This document shows positions 24,534 to 35,111 of a DNA stretch of 47,502 bases, piece after piece (within the stretch, counting starts at the first letter, position 1; every line of letters starts with the position of its first letter). The position numbers and the translations under genes were made by a program. Location of the stretch: contig JAHEZH010000026.1 of the NCBI GenBank assembly GCA_023251155.1, positions 1-47,502 of the forward strand. Reading direction: 5' to 3'. The notes beneath the pieces were generated by a model that was given only the letters and a program-made list of their open reading frames with translations, ran no database searches and was not told the DNA's origin. The stretch comes from Flammeovirgaceae bacterium. Its GTDB lineage: Bacteria; Bacteroidota; Bacteroidia; Cytophagales; Cyclobacteriaceae.

Positions 24534-25886
24534 TCAAAATTGCATCCGGGTTCTGAACCTCAACAATGCGAATGCCGTCAGTAAACCGATTAACAGGAAC
24601 ATGGGCATCATCAGATTTGTCCAAGACACCGTGTTGTGTTGCACAGCATATTCGGGTTGAAAGCTGTTCCAGTCTTCGTTTTTTGCGGAAGCATTTTCAA
24701 ATATTTTAGGATAGAAATGCAGTCGTATTTTCTCATGAAAAGCCGTTGTCTGATCAAGAAAATCCAAGTGATTCCCGAGGCTCGTTCCTGCGATGTCATT
24801 GAACAACAATTGCGTATGCATGGTTGGAATGACCATGGCCAGCTTTCGGCTCAGCATCTCGCGTTGCATGATTTTCTCACGCATGGCACTACTCTCGTTA
24901 CGCGATTCATCATCACCCATTTGTTGCATCGTGTAGTACCACAGCCAGCTAAAGTCTGCACCTTCGGGATGATGGTAATGACTGAACTGCGGATAGTGCT
25001 TTTTAAACTTCGCTATCGTTGAATCTCTTGGCTCATCCCACTTCTGATGATAACCGTCACGTTGCCTGATCAGCGTACTGAGTGATTCCGGTACCGGGTA
25101 GCGGTTTGCTACATAGCTATTCACCGTGGCAGGAACGAGGATTGCCAATACTACCCATATCGATAACAAGACAAGGGCATTGAAACTGGAACTTCGCTGA
25201 AATGAAATGACCAGCAAACTCAATGAAAACCAGAACGCCAGGTAAAGCATACTCAGGATAACAAACGCGAGCAGGGATTTATTAATTGAAAGCGATAAAG
25301 TCAAAACGGCACACAGCATCAAGCCAAGTAAAACACCATAAACGACAAGGGCTCGTGTTGATATTTTTTGTAGCAAGAAGCCCAGCATCGACCGTGATTG
25401 CACTGCCACTATCCGCCAGGTGCCGCTCTCATCCTCTTCGGACAGCACGTTGAACGTAAAAGCAACGATCACTAAGGGAAATAAGTAAATGATTACAAAT
25501 CCGAGATCAAGATTTCCGGAAAGCAGGTTGGCCGGATTACTCAAATCTGTATCGTATTTCTGCGCCTCCAGTGTACGGATCGTAACACTTTGCAGGCTTG
25601 AATTAATATCACGTTGCCCGATGGACAATGCCGAAAGCTTATCGGGCTTATTAATAAATGCAAAACGAACATAGTATAACAGGAGGCCCATGTCATTCTC
25701 ATGGTACTGAACGTTCCGCTCAATGTGCTCCTGCTGTTGACGGGTTACCTCAGCAATATTGCGCTCCTCCTTGGCCAGGAACTGACGGCCGATGAGAATG
25801 CTCACGAATCCCATGATCAGGATCAGCGCAAGTGTCGTGATAACAGAACGCGAACGGATAAATTGTTTAATGATCAGGCTATACAT
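24534..25886 (-). CDS. ABC-2 type permease (DUF3526-like), second permease of metal operon
   Basis: A 450-residue membrane protein with one helix at the N-terminus (RSRSVITTLALILIMGFVSIL), a long extracytoplasmic stretch, then five or six helices from about residue 125, and a second large soluble loop before the last helix (FLLIGLLTAFALLRF). The pattern of TM1-loop-TM bundle-loop-TM with EEDESGTWRIVAVQSRS is that of DUF3526 ABC permeases. It pairs with the upstream permease 25888-27330 (1 bp gap) and the ATPase at 29845. It is the last gene of the operon. Confidence 0.8.
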   Translation of the reverse strand: MYSLIIKQFIRSRSVITTLALILIMGFVSILIGRQFLAKEERNIAEVTRQQQEHIERNVQYHENDMGLLLYYVRFAFINKPDKLSALSIGQRDINSSLQSVTIRTLEAQKYDTDLSNPANLLSGNLDLGFVIIYLFPLVIVAFTFNVLSEEDESGTWRIVAVQSRSMLGFLLQKISTRALVVYGVLLGLMLCAVLTLSLSINKSLLAFVILSMLYLAFWFSLSLLVISFQRSSSFNALVLLSIWVVLAILVPATVNSYVANRYPVPESLSTLIRQRDGYHQKWDEPRDSTIAKFKKHYPQFSHYHHPEGADFSWLWYYTMQQMGDDESRNESSAMREKIMQREMLSRKLAMVIPTMHTQLLFNDIAGTSLGNHLDFLDQTTAFHEKIRLHFYPKIFENASAKNEDWNSFQPEYAVQHNTVSWTNLMMPMFLLIGLLTAFALLRFRTRMQF

Positions 25887-25887
25887 A

Positions 25888-27330
25888 TCAGATCGCTTTT
25901 AGTTTTTTAGAAAGGAGTTGTATCAACAAGGCAGCAATACCCAGCCATAACAGCAGCGCAACAATTGACAGGGCTTCATTCTTTATAGATATTCTTGTCG
26001 ATTGAAACACGTATTTGAAATCAGGGAACTCCTGCCAGTGTTTGCGATCCAGTATAGCGCGTTTATCGGCCGAATTTTTTACATCGTTGCTGATGTACTT
26101 CATCTGCAACTCGTTCATGGTCTGGGCCAGTTGATAACGATAAGCCTCAGCCTCATGTTGGAAGTTTACGTACGAAGAAAAATCAGTGCCGGAGAATGCC
26201 ATGGACACATTCCGAACAGCGGTGAAGGGATTAATAAACGCTGTGATCCGGTTCAGTTTATTCTGATGTCCATAAACCCTCAATAATTCATTCAGATGTC
26301 GCTCATACGTTACGGCACTCAGTCGTTCGCCTTCGCGCATAATAAAGCCGCTGTAGTTGAACGGAAGTTTCTGAACAGAGTCCACCTGGTAAACGGAAAG
26401 CAACGAATCTTTTATCGCCTTGTAATGTGGATCATCCGGATTGTGACTGTCGCCTTGCCTGATAATGTCTTCCTCCAGTGCTGATTCAAATGCCACCTTT
26501 GAAGGTGACGGATACATATAGCTGCCTATTGCCTGTGTGGTTTTGGGTAAGAGGATCACGAAGAAAAGCCAGATCGCCAACAAACGGATCAACGCATCCT
26601 TTGATGATTTACTTACAGCAGAGATGATCACGGTGATAACGCCAACAATAAAGTAGTAACAGAGATACGTCAGTAACAGTCCGGAAAAGCGCATGAGTAC
26701 ATCACCCGTGGTGTGACCATTACCGACTAACAATCCTGTCGTGACGATCGCACACGGTAAGAAGAACAGCATCGTCAGGCTCAGCAATCCAACAGACTTT
26801 CCTGCAAGTAGTTCCTTCCACGTGGCCCCTTGCGTGAGCATCACTTTCAGTGTTCCGCTTTCGCGGTCAGCAGCAATGGACGAAAAACCCAGGAAGAAAA
26901 TAACCAGTGGAATGACTACTTGTAAAACCATGGCCATACTGATCTCCCCGAAGCGTAACAAGCCGGTAGAAAAACTTGCTTCCGAAAAATTAACCGTGTT
27001 CTGCTTATGCGCTTCGAGGTACACGGCATTGCCCGTAAAACTCTCCATACCAAAGTCGAACATGCTCAACGGATGCTTCCGCCGGAAGGCAAAAGAACCA
27101 TAGTGCGCCATGCGATGCGGGTGTTTATCCGGGTTGCTTTCCCAGCTTTCGCGCGCTTCATGTTGGTAGTATTCACGAATGCCGTTCTGCACCGTGTACA
27201 TTTTCCATCCGCTGTAAGCTGCGAACGTGATGATAACACCCATCAGCACCATCAGCATATAAATGGCAGACGACTTGAACGTACTCTTCCAGAGTTGTAC
27301 TGCTATCAGTGCAATTATATTTTTCCTCAT
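25888..27330 (-). CDS. ABC-2 type permease (DUF3526-like), first permease of metal operon
   Basis: ATG 27330 is taken as the start (MRKNIIALIAVQLWKSTFKS); the open frame runs further upstream into the TonB receptor, which ends at 27335. The protein is 480 residues with TM1 at 19-40, a soluble loop, then DRESGTLKVMLTQGATWKEL, the coupling-type segment of ABC-2 permeases, and five or so more helices with a long loop before the final one. It shares architecture with the next gene, so the two probably form a heterodimer served by the ATPase encoded upstream. Confidence 0.82.
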   Translation of the reverse strand: MRKNIIALIAVQLWKSTFKSSAIYMLMVLMGVIITFAAYSGWKMYTVQNGIREYYQHEARESWESNPDKHPHRMAHYGSFAFRRKHPLSMFDFGMESFTGNAVYLEAHKQNTVNFSEASFSTGLLRFGEISMAMVLQVVIPLVIFFLGFSSIAADRESGTLKVMLTQGATWKELLAGKSVGLLSLTMLFFLPCAIVTTGLLVGNGHTTGDVLMRFSGLLLTYLCYYFIVGVITVIISAVSKSSKDALIRLLAIWLFFVILLPKTTQAIGSYMYPSPSKVAFESALEEDIIRQGDSHNPDDPHYKAIKDSLLSVYQVDSVQKLPFNYSGFIMREGERLSAVTYERHLNELLRVYGHQNKLNRITAFINPFTAVRNVSMAFSGTDFSSYVNFQHEAEAYRYQLAQTMNELQMKYISNDVKNSADKRAILDRKHWQEFPDFKYVFQSTRISIKNEALSIVALLLWLGIAALLIQLLSKKLKAI

Positions 27331-27334
27331 CGCT

Positions 27335-29839
27335 TTAGAATTTATATGTAGCGGTGAGCATGAAGTTGCGCGGAGCACCCGGGAAAAGACGCAGATAATT
27401 TTGCGCGCCAATCCAGTACGTTTTATCAAACACATTATTGACATTGAGCGCTAACTGCATATTGGCTTTCGATGGCGTGTAGTAGATCACCATATCCATG
27501 AGGGTGTAGGCGGGAACTTCGAAGGCGCGGGTAAACCACGGCACTTTGCTGCCGCTGTACTGCATCCCAAGACCTACACCTAAATCGCGGAGTGCCGTGT
27601 TACCGGAAAAGTTGTAGCGCGTCCAGAGTGTTGCGCTGTTGGCTGGTGTGTTTTCTTTTCGCTTGCCATTCAATTCATTGTTTGCATCTTCGACAATGAC
27701 GGCATCAATGTAACTATAAGAAACATTGACTTGCCAGTTGGGCAATACATAGCCCGCCAGCTCGAACTCGATGCCACGGCTTCGATCCGCTCCACGCTGA
27801 ACAAGGGAATCCGGATAAGCCGGAAGGTTTGCATTGATGAGAATATTTTCCTGGTTGATTTCGTAAGCTGATAATGTGGTGGTGATACGCTTATCAAAGA
27901 ACTCTCCCTTCACACCCATCTCCCTTAAATCACTGATCAGCGGCTTGAAACGCGCTGCCGAGTTAGCCGCCCAGAAGAAAGCACCTGTACTCGGCATCAA
28001 TGTTACCGTGTTTGACTGCGGCTGGTAACCTTTCAGGTAGGTGGCGTAAGCGTTGATACTCTTCGTGATTTCGTAGGTGAGCCCTATGCGTGGAATGAGT
28101 GCCGAGTTGGTGAACGAACGCTCACCCGGAGCATCGTAGTTGGTGATGTCTTCAAACCACTCGTTGCGTAAACTTAGTAACGCAGAAAACTTTCCAAGTT
28201 TGAACTGTTCCTGAATGTAGATCGCGTTGGTAGTCGTCAATGCGGACGGAACCGCTGTTCTCGAATTCATCACGTAGTCATCCATATTCCGAATGGTATA
28301 GGATGGGTTGCTCAGGTTGAAGTACGGTACATTCGGTTTGGGTAACGTTTTACCGTCGATCGTGGCAGTTTGGTAGTTCGCTGCATTCGCTACCACAAAT
28401 GTGCTTGCTACTGTGCCATCGTTCAACAGAAAACCGCGCGCGGCATTTTGTCCACCACCTTTTGTTTTGTGCCAGCTGCTCAGGTCATAGCCGAACAACA
28501 ACTTGTTTGAAACGCGGCCTGTCTTAAAATCAACATTGACGTATGCATTCAGGTTATCCGTGTTCCAGTATTGCTGGCGCTGGATAAACTGCATCGCAGC
28601 CAGACTCGTAACAGGTTGTCCATTGATGTCAGGGGCAAACGCATTGGTCGTGCGATGCTCTTGCAAATTTTCCGTCCAGGTTTGTTTCATGTACGAAGTA
28701 TTGAAGCTGATGTTATCTGTAAACTTGTGCGCTACGCTGGTCATGATGATCAGTTCTTTCGACTTAAAAAAATCATTAGCCGCGCCGAGGTTGAGGCTGA
28801 TAGGCGTGCTGTTTAAATCTGTTGCACCGGCAACCGCCCCGAAAATAGGCTGACCACGATCCAGCGTTCCGTTGTTATTGCTGAAGATCAATTCCGCATT
28901 GATGGCCGTCTTATTACTGGGAATGTAGCTGATGGATGGCGACACCAGCAGCGCGTTGTTCTTCACCAGGTCGCGATAGGATCTTCCTTCCTGAAAACCC
29001 CCGTTGATTCTGTACAATAATGTTTTCGATTCGTTCAATGGCCCGGTGAAATCGAGCGTGGTTCGTATCGTACTGAAACTACCTACCCCCATGGTTACTT
29101 CTTTACGATCCGTGGCCAGCGGTTTTTTAGTGACCATGTTGATACTCCCTCCCGGGTCAACACTGGAGAAGGTAACCGAGGCCGGACCTTTCAATACTTC
29201 TACCCGTTCAATGTTGGATGTAATTGGTTGGAGAAAATAATATTGACGCGTGCGCATGCCATTGATAATCTGACCTTCTTCATTCTGGCTTATGCCGCGA
29301 ATGTTATACTGGTTATAGAAGCTCGAGGGTGCAACACCACTGACAGTCCTCACCGCATCCGCCAGTTGAAAAGCCTGGCGGTCAGCCATCAGTTCTTTGG
29401 TTACGGTGGAGAGTGATTGTGGCAGCTCTTTATTTTTGATGGCTGTTTTTGTTGCGGAGAAAGAATAATCACTGTTGTAGTCGCGATCGAGACGACCGGT
29501 TACTTCCACCGTTTGAAGTTCCTGCGTGTATTCCGTGAGCACGATCGTGCCTAAATCATAGTTCCTGTTTTCCGGGAATGTATATGACTTGACAAACGGA
29601 TCAAAACCAAGAAACCGGATTTCAATTTCGTAAACACCTGCTTTGGTAAGTTCAATGTTGAATGTGCCATCGGCCGTTGTGGTGGTTCGTTCTTGCATGT
29701 GCTGATTGCGTAGTAAAACAGTAGCGCCTGGTATGGAGGTTTTTGACTGGTCTGTGACCTTTCCGCTTACATTGATCTGAGCGAAGGATCGAATACAGAA
29801 GAAGAAGGTCAGAATTAGGATTAGTAAATGTCTTGTCAT
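27335..29839 (-). CDS. TonB-dependent siderophore-type receptor
   Basis: Outer-membrane receptor of 834 residues: signal peptide (1-20, CIRSFAQ), CarboxypepD_reg domain (22-105, SGKVTDQSKTSIPGATVLLR), then a plug with TKTAIKNKELPQSLSTVTKE and RVEVLKGPASVTFSSVDPGG (VLKGPAS is the family's VLRGPAS-like signature), and a 22-strand-type barrel ending LFPGAPRNFMLTATYKF with the expected terminal Phe. The domain order and NIRGISQ match the TonB siderophore (FhuA/FepA-like) subfamily. Its position between a CobW gene and ABC genes suggests uptake of a metal or metal chelate. Confidence 0.92.
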   Translation of the reverse strand: MTRHLLILILTFFFCIRSFAQINVSGKVTDQSKTSIPGATVLLRNQHMQERTTTTADGTFNIELTKAGVYEIEIRFLGFDPFVKSYTFPENRNYDLGTIVLTEYTQELQTVEVTGRLDRDYNSDYSFSATKTAIKNKELPQSLSTVTKELMADRQAFQLADAVRTVSGVAPSSFYNQYNIRGISQNEEGQIINGMRTRQYYFLQPITSNIERVEVLKGPASVTFSSVDPGGSINMVTKKPLATDRKEVTMGVGSFSTIRTTLDFTGPLNESKTLLYRINGGFQEGRSYRDLVKNNALLVSPSISYIPSNKTAINAELIFSNNNGTLDRGQPIFGAVAGATDLNSTPISLNLGAANDFFKSKELIIMTSVAHKFTDNISFNTSYMKQTWTENLQEHRTTNAFAPDINGQPVTSLAAMQFIQRQQYWNTDNLNAYVNVDFKTGRVSNKLLFGYDLSSWHKTKGGGQNAARGFLLNDGTVASTFVVANAANYQTATIDGKTLPKPNVPYFNLSNPSYTIRNMDDYVMNSRTAVPSALTTTNAIYIQEQFKLGKFSALLSLRNEWFEDITNYDAPGERSFTNSALIPRIGLTYEITKSINAYATYLKGYQPQSNTVTLMPSTGAFFWAANSAARFKPLISDLREMGVKGEFFDKRITTTLSAYEINQENILINANLPAYPDSLVQRGADRSRGIEFELAGYVLPNWQVNVSYSYIDAVIVEDANNELNGKRKENTPANSATLWTRYNFSGNTALRDLGVGLGMQYSGSKVPWFTRAFEVPAYTLMDMVIYYTPSKANMQLALNVNNVFDKTYWIGAQNYLRLFPGAPRNFMLTATYKF

Positions 29840-29844
29840 AAGAT

Positions 29845-30540
29845 CTAAATAGTTTCCAGATAGAGTTGTTGTAATTGATTGGCACTGATGTCAGCGGTTA
29901 AAAGCTCCTGCACAAGCCTTCCCGATTTCATGATGCCGATGCGTGAACCGACATTCACGGCATTGAAAATGTCGTGGGTTGCCATGAAAATCGATTTACC
30001 TTCTTTCGCCAGTTCTTTACAGATGGTGGTGAATTCTGCCGTTGCTTTGGGGTCAAGGCCCGACGTGGGCTCATCCATGAAAATGACATCTGCATTCTTT
30101 GACAGCGCAATAGCAATACCTACTTTCTGACGCATGCCTTTCGAGTAGGTGGATAAATGTTTACCATGCGCTTCTTCCTGAAGACCCGCTTTGGTCAGGA
30201 ACCGGGCAAGCTGATCTTGCTTGTAGATGAATCCCGCCAACCGGCTGAAGAAGTCGAGGTTCTCTATACCCGTCAGGTTTCCGTACAACTGAACGACCTC
30301 GGGAATGTAGGCGAGCATCTTGTTGGTTTCGGAAAGGTTTGGCCGCACTTCTACATGGTTGATCAGGGCTTTCCCTGCAGAGGCTTCGATGAAGCCCAGG
30401 AAAAGATTGATGGTGGTCGTTTTGCCGGCACCGTTTTGTCCGAGCAGGCAGAAGACCTCACCGCGTTTTACTTCGAAGCTCACACCGTTGAGTGCAGTAC
30501 TTCCGTTATACGTTTTCGTTAAGTTGATGGCTTGTATCAT
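29845..30540 (-). CDS. ABC transporter ATP-binding protein
   Basis: ATG 30540 is chosen (MIQAINLTKTYNGSTALNGV). Walker A GQNGAGKT (34-41), ABC signature YSKGMRQKVGIA and Walker B ADVIFMDEPTSGLDP are complete, followed by the H-loop ATHD. 231 aa, the size of an ABC-2 (DrrA/NatA-like) ATPase. It powers the two DUF3526-type permeases encoded downstream past the receptor gene. It starts 14 bp after the CobW stop and ends 5 bp before the receptor start: one operon. Confidence 0.92.
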   Translation of the reverse strand: MIQAINLTKTYNGSTALNGVSFEVKRGEVFCLLGQNGAGKTTTINLFLGFIEASAGKALINHVEVRPNLSETNKMLAYIPEVVQLYGNLTGIENLDFFSRLAGFIYKQDQLARFLTKAGLQEEAHGKHLSTYSKGMRQKVGIAIALSKNADVIFMDEPTSGLDPKATAEFTTICKELAKEGKSIFMATHDIFNAVNVGSRIGIMKSGRLVQELLTADISANQLQQLYLETI

Positions 30541-30554
30541 GTGTTGTTCAGAAT

Positions 30555-31763
<1,209 letters not shown>

Positions 31764-32069
31764 TGTCTACATTTTTATTTTAAGTGCATCCGGCGTTGGT
31801 TAATGCGCACGAGAGCATCATCAAGAGATTGCTGCCCAGGCAGCATTTGTTCCGGCGTTTTGCCCCTGGCGTTACGATTCACGATTGACTGTACGTATTC
31901 GTTCTTATCGGTATGTGTTGAGCGTCATGCCAGCAACAGCAGGCACGATGCAATGCCATACATTCGAACTCATTGTCGCTGTACCCATTAGGTCGGTGAT
32001 AAATGAAGCTTAAATCAACCTGTGCGATGGAACAGGTCGACTCAAGGAAAAGGCCAGACTGACCTTGCG
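31764..32069. other. Intergenic gap between His-rich gene and CobW gene
   Basis: I see no gene. Two hairpins stand out: GCTGCCCAGGCAGC around 31,831-31,844 and ACCTGT ... ACAGGT around 32,020-32,040. If the operon is transcribed from the box at 32528, the message must read through here. No promoter element with TAnnTTTG in the minus direction is evident. Confidence 0.4.
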
Positions 32070-32492
32070 TTATACTACGGGAGGTCCGCGAAGGTGCGGT
32101 TGGTCTGCGCTGGCTGCAGTAAGTGAAGCATGATAAACACAGATGACTTGCGTATTCTCTGTGAGCATATCCGGTGCAGGATCGCCGGCAGAATTTTGTT
32201 GCGCCTGGAATACAACATGACTGAATTTACAGTTCTCAGCGCTTGTAACGTGGGCTTTGTGATGGCAGCCATCCTGTACATTGCCATGAAAGAGACTGCG
32301 GTGACAAGGATCCTTTTCGGCAATGGCGGTATGTACTTCGGATTCGTGATGGTGGTGGATAGAATGATGAAGCAGATCAACTCCGACAGTACCAACGGCA
32401 TAAATCGCCAGCAGGAATACGGAAAACAGCGACCGGAAAGTTTTCCATATCGGTTTATCTCGAAACACTGAAACTGATCTCCGTTGATGCAT
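32070..32492 (-). CDS. Histidine-/cysteine-rich small membrane-anchored protein
   Basis: A 140-residue protein with one hydrophobic segment (about 18-40, FRSLFSVFLLAIYAVGTVGV) followed by a metal-ligand-rich tail: LLHHSIHHHHESEVH, DPCHRSLFHG, GCHHKAH and ENCKFSH. That looks like a periplasmic zinc/iron-binding protein similar to small His-rich proteins of zinc-responsive operons in Bacteroidota. It lies 36 nt downstream of a perfect Zur/Fur-like palindrome. No closer family is recognised. Confidence 0.68.
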   Translation of the reverse strand: MHQRRSVSVFRDKPIWKTFRSLFSVFLLAIYAVGTVGVDLLHHSIHHHHESEVHTAIAEKDPCHRSLFHGNVQDGCHHKAHVTSAENCKFSHVVFQAQQNSAGDPAPDMLTENTQVICVYHASLTAASADQPHLRGPPVV

Positions 32493-32527
32493 AAAGGAAC
32501 GGCAAGCTATTTAGTTTGCAAATTAAA

Positions 32528-32542
32528 TGCAACAATGTTGCA
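32528..32542. promoter_or_regulatory. Zur/Fur-family operator TGCAACAATGTTGCA
   Basis: A palindrome perfect apart from its central base, flanked by AT-rich sequence, 36 nt upstream of the His-rich gene start. Fur-superfamily boxes in Bacteroidota have this TTGCAA-type core. Together with the CobW, His-rich and TonB genes downstream, the site suggests zinc or iron repression of the operon. Confidence 0.6.
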
Positions 32543-32620
32543 AAAGTATTTTGGCCGCTTGACAGCATCAGGGTTGCTCATTTCCCCAAGCCGGATAATG
32601 TTCCTGAGGAGTAAAAACAC

Positions 32621-32952
32621 GTGGTGCATGAGTTCTTCCCTCTTTTGGAAAAGAAACATCTCCCATTACTATCACCACCTCCATCCGAACAGCTAAGGAG
32701 TTTGATGCCTCGCTATCAGTACATCCTAATCAGTTGAATGATTGTTCAAAAAAACATACCGGTCAAAATGCAAGCACACATATCAAAAGCAAATTACTGG
32801 AGCAGACAAAGGGATTGCTTCTTCAAACGGACTGGTCGTTGCAGGACATTGCATATAGCATTGGATTTACCGAACAACCCAACTTTATCTATTCTTCAAA
32901 AAGAACACCGGCGTTACTCCCGCGGGATTTTTTTATGGATTTCACAATCTGA
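32621..32952 (+). pseudogene. AraC-family regulator remnant (DNA-binding domain, frameshifted)
   Basis: The segment from the V-V-H-E-F-F-P sequence through TAKEFDASLSVHPNQLND and then THIKSKLLEQTKGLLLQTDW with SLQDIAYSIGFTEQPNFIY is an AraC two-HTH domain. At least two frame changes are needed to read it (after about 32,685 and near 32,900), and the N-terminal sensing domain is missing. The end reads F-Y-G-F-H in another frame. It is a dead gene copy. Confidence 0.75.
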
Positions 32953-32984
32953 TGAATGAGCACGGGGTAAAAACCCGATGCTTA

Positions 32985-33172
32985 TTAAAAATTCATTCAC
33001 GATTTCACCCTCTGTGAAACGAAAAGTTTTCTTAAAAACTTTTATTCATTCCTCGTTTGTTTTGGATGGTTGAATTCCTTCCACTTTTCAAAAGAACCCT
33101 ATTCCTTTTGCTCCTTTTGCAGAACAAGAATTGTCTTCGCATTCTCAATGGCTGCATTTACTTTTAAGCGAT
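32985..33172 (-). pseudogene. Fragment of a DNA-3-methyladenine glycosylase (tag) gene
   Basis: The minus strand reads RNRLKVNAAIENAKTILVLQ followed by GSFEKW, closely matching residues 93-121 of the intact glycosylase at 35692-36594 (RNKLKIDAAIENAKTLLRLQ). Stops and frameshifts follow, but GEIVNEFL can still be read. It lies antisense to the first 37 codons of the longest plus-strand frame here (from 33070), which are therefore not real coding sequence. Confidence 0.8.
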
Positions 33173-33180
33173 TACGCTTC

Positions 33181-33717
33181 GCAGGAAATAACCGAGCCCT
33201 GCATTTATCCGACACCGAAAAGGAAACGATTCTTTCCATTTACAGGAGTATGGAGCAAGAGCTCAGCAGCCGTGTGGATGAATTCAGTCAGGAGGTCATG
33301 ATCGCCCATATCGAATTGCTGTTGAGTTATGTCAATCGCTTTTACAAGCGGCAGTTTATCACGCGTAAAGTGATCAATGATGACATCCTGCAGAAAACAG
33401 AAGCCATTATTGATCATTATTTGAATAGCCGGCAATCTCTTCATCAGGGACTTCCTACTGTTCAATTCCTCTCCGGGCAACTGAATCCTTCATCCGGATA
33501 CCTGAGTGACATGCTTCGTTCGCTCATCGGGCAGAACGCGCAGCAGTACATCCACGAAAAGTTAATCGAAAAAGCTAAAGAACGGCTTACCACAACACGA
33601 TTAAGCGTTGCCGAAATTGCCTATGAACTCGGTTTTGAGCATTCGCAAAGTTTCAGCAAGCTATTTAAAAACAAAACGAAACAATCTCCCCTGGAATTCA
33701 GATCCTCATTCAACTGA
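33181..33717 (+). pseudogene. N-truncated AraC-family regulator
   Basis: Reading starts abruptly at about 33181 with GNNRALHLSDTEKETILSIY, which aligns to the middle of the intact regulator at 36597-37526 (SANEALYLSEKEKKTITEVF). It continues through the whole helical linker and both HTH motifs (LSVAEIAYELGFEHSQSFSK) to a normal stop. The effector-binding cupin domain is absent, replaced by the tag fragment. A start codon with a promoter is not evident; if expressed it would be a bare DNA-binding domain. Confidence 0.75.
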
Positions 33718-33829
33718 AGTTCTACTTCTTATCCGCCGCACAGGGTTCATTTTCCAATGAATTCATTCTGCAACTTTGTCTTGTCAAACGCAGCCAGGTT
33801 ATCCGGTGAGTGATTGAGTCGAAGCGTTA

Positions 33830-34153
33830 CTATCCGGTTACTTTCAATGATTGAATAAGTCCCTCATTGATTTCAAAATGAAATTTCAATACTGCGGGAC
33901 TGCCCGGAAATGTACCCGACACTTCGGCCGATAAAATACCTTTGTTCCCTTTCTCTGTATATTCAAGAGGTTGCATTACTGATTTGTACTTTTCATTCGA
34001 TTCATCAATCCATTTTTGAATTTCCTTTCTTCCGGTATGCGTTTTACCCTCATCGTGCACTACACTGGTTTCTGAAAAAAGAGTTGCATACGCTACACTG
34101 TCAAAGGTGTTTTGTGCTTTGATCAAGTCCTGTATGACGTTTGGTAATTTCAT
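33830..34153 (-). CDS. NTF2-like (SnoaL-type) small protein
   Basis: A 107-residue alpha+beta protein: MKLPNVIQDLIKAQNTFDSV, FSETSVVHDEGKTHTGRKEI, GTFPGSPAVLKFHFEINEGL and IQSLKV fit the cone-shaped NTF2 fold with the order alpha-alpha-beta-alpha-beta4. Family members are small enzymes or binding proteins; no activity can be assigned. The start is set at ATG 34153; an upstream in-frame start at 34177 adds 8 residues. It follows an SDR gene by 40 bp on the same strand, so they probably form one unit. Confidence 0.75.
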   Translation of the reverse strand: MKLPNVIQDLIKAQNTFDSVAYATLFSETSVVHDEGKTHTGRKEIQKWIDESNEKYKSVMQPLEYTEKGNKGILSAEVSGTFPGSPAVLKFHFEINEGLIQSLKVTG

Positions 34154-34193
34154 GTTGTTTGATTTTAGTTTACTCATTACTTATTGATGACGA

Positions 34194-34979
34194 TTAAATG
34201 GTGGAAATGGTCCCTCCATCAACGACAAACTCGGTCCCTGTTAAATAGTTTGCTTTTGGAGAAACCAGAAAGCCGACCAGCTCTGCAATCTCTGCCGGCA
34301 TTGCAGGTCTGCCAAATGGAATACCACCCAATGCATCCATCACACTCTTTGTTGCTTCTTCAATGGTGATCCTTGCATTTTCTGCAATACGTTCAAGAAA
34401 TCCGGTGTTTGTGGTGGTGGCTATCCAACCTGGTGAAACCGTTAACACCCGCACACCTTTCGGAGTAACTTCTTTCGATAACCCTTTGCTATAGTTGATT
34501 AACCCTGCTTTTGCGGCAGCATACGGCAAGGTGGACTCGTGCAACGGGAGTCTTCCCTGAATGGAGGCAATGTGAATAATAACGCCCGTTTTACGTGTTA
34601 ACATCTGCGGTAAGAAACCTCGGTCTAACCGTACTGACGCGATCAAATTGGTTTGAATGGTTTTCTCCCAATGTTCATCTGACAAAGCGGCGAAACCACC
34701 TGCTGGTGTATCGGAGCCACCCATGTTGTTTATCAAAATGTCCAATTGACCGAATGTTGACAGCACTTCTTTAATCACTTTTTCTGTACCCGCCGCTGTG
34801 CTTAAGTCGGCTGAAATGAAGTACTTGTTTCCACGCTCTTCCGGTTTTCCCCTGGCGATGATGATGACTTTTGCACCTGCATTCTCCAAGCGATCTGCTA
34901 TTGCTTTTCCCAACCCCTTTGTTCCACCGGTTACCAGGGCGATCTTGCCCGATAACTCCTCGTTGAAATGATTTGCCAT
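34194..34979 (-). CDS. SDR family oxidoreductase
   Basis: A classical short-chain dehydrogenase of 261 residues: Rossmann motif TGGTKGLGKAIADRL (17-31), NNMGGSDT (the NNAG region), the catalytic Ser in IHIASIQGR and Tyr/Lys in YAAAKAG, ending in the family's LTGTEFVVDGGT. NAD(P)(H)-dependent, substrate unknown. Divergent from the HxlR gene at 35124 with a palindromic operator in between, which suggests regulation by that protein. Confidence 0.92.
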   Translation of the reverse strand: MANHFNEELSGKIALVTGGTKGLGKAIADRLENAGAKVIIIARGKPEERGNKYFISADLSTAAGTEKVIKEVLSTFGQLDILINNMGGSDTPAGGFAALSDEHWEKTIQTNLIASVRLDRGFLPQMLTRKTGVIIHIASIQGRLPLHESTLPYAAAKAGLINYSKGLSKEVTPKGVRVLTVSPGWIATTTNTGFLERIAENARITIEEATKSVMDALGGIPFGRPAMPAEIAELVGFLVSPKANYLTGTEFVVDGGTISTI

Positions 34980-35050
34980 TTTTCGCTACTCGTTTTTTTT
35001 ATTGAAATGATATGGGCAAAAGTGGCCTGTAGGATCACTTGGCACAAGTA

Positions 35051-35085
35051 GGGATAATTTAATTGCATAGGGATAATTTTATCCC
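35051..35085. promoter_or_regulatory. Operator-like repeats between SDR and HxlR genes
   Basis: GGGATAATTTTATCCC at 35070-35085 is an inverted repeat (GGGATA/TATCCC), and GGGATAATTT also occurs at 35051-35060 as a direct half-copy 19 bp away. The position between divergent genes for an oxidoreductase and an HxlR regulator fits an operator bound by a winged-helix dimer. Confidence 0.6.
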
Positions 35086-35111
35086 CTAGGCTACAAGCAA
35101 AGCATTAGGGT

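Noticed and set aside
33070-33180. N-terminal extension (37 codons) of the AraC-like frame
   Set aside because: It is the antisense strand of a decayed tag gene; only 33181-33717 has AraC homology.
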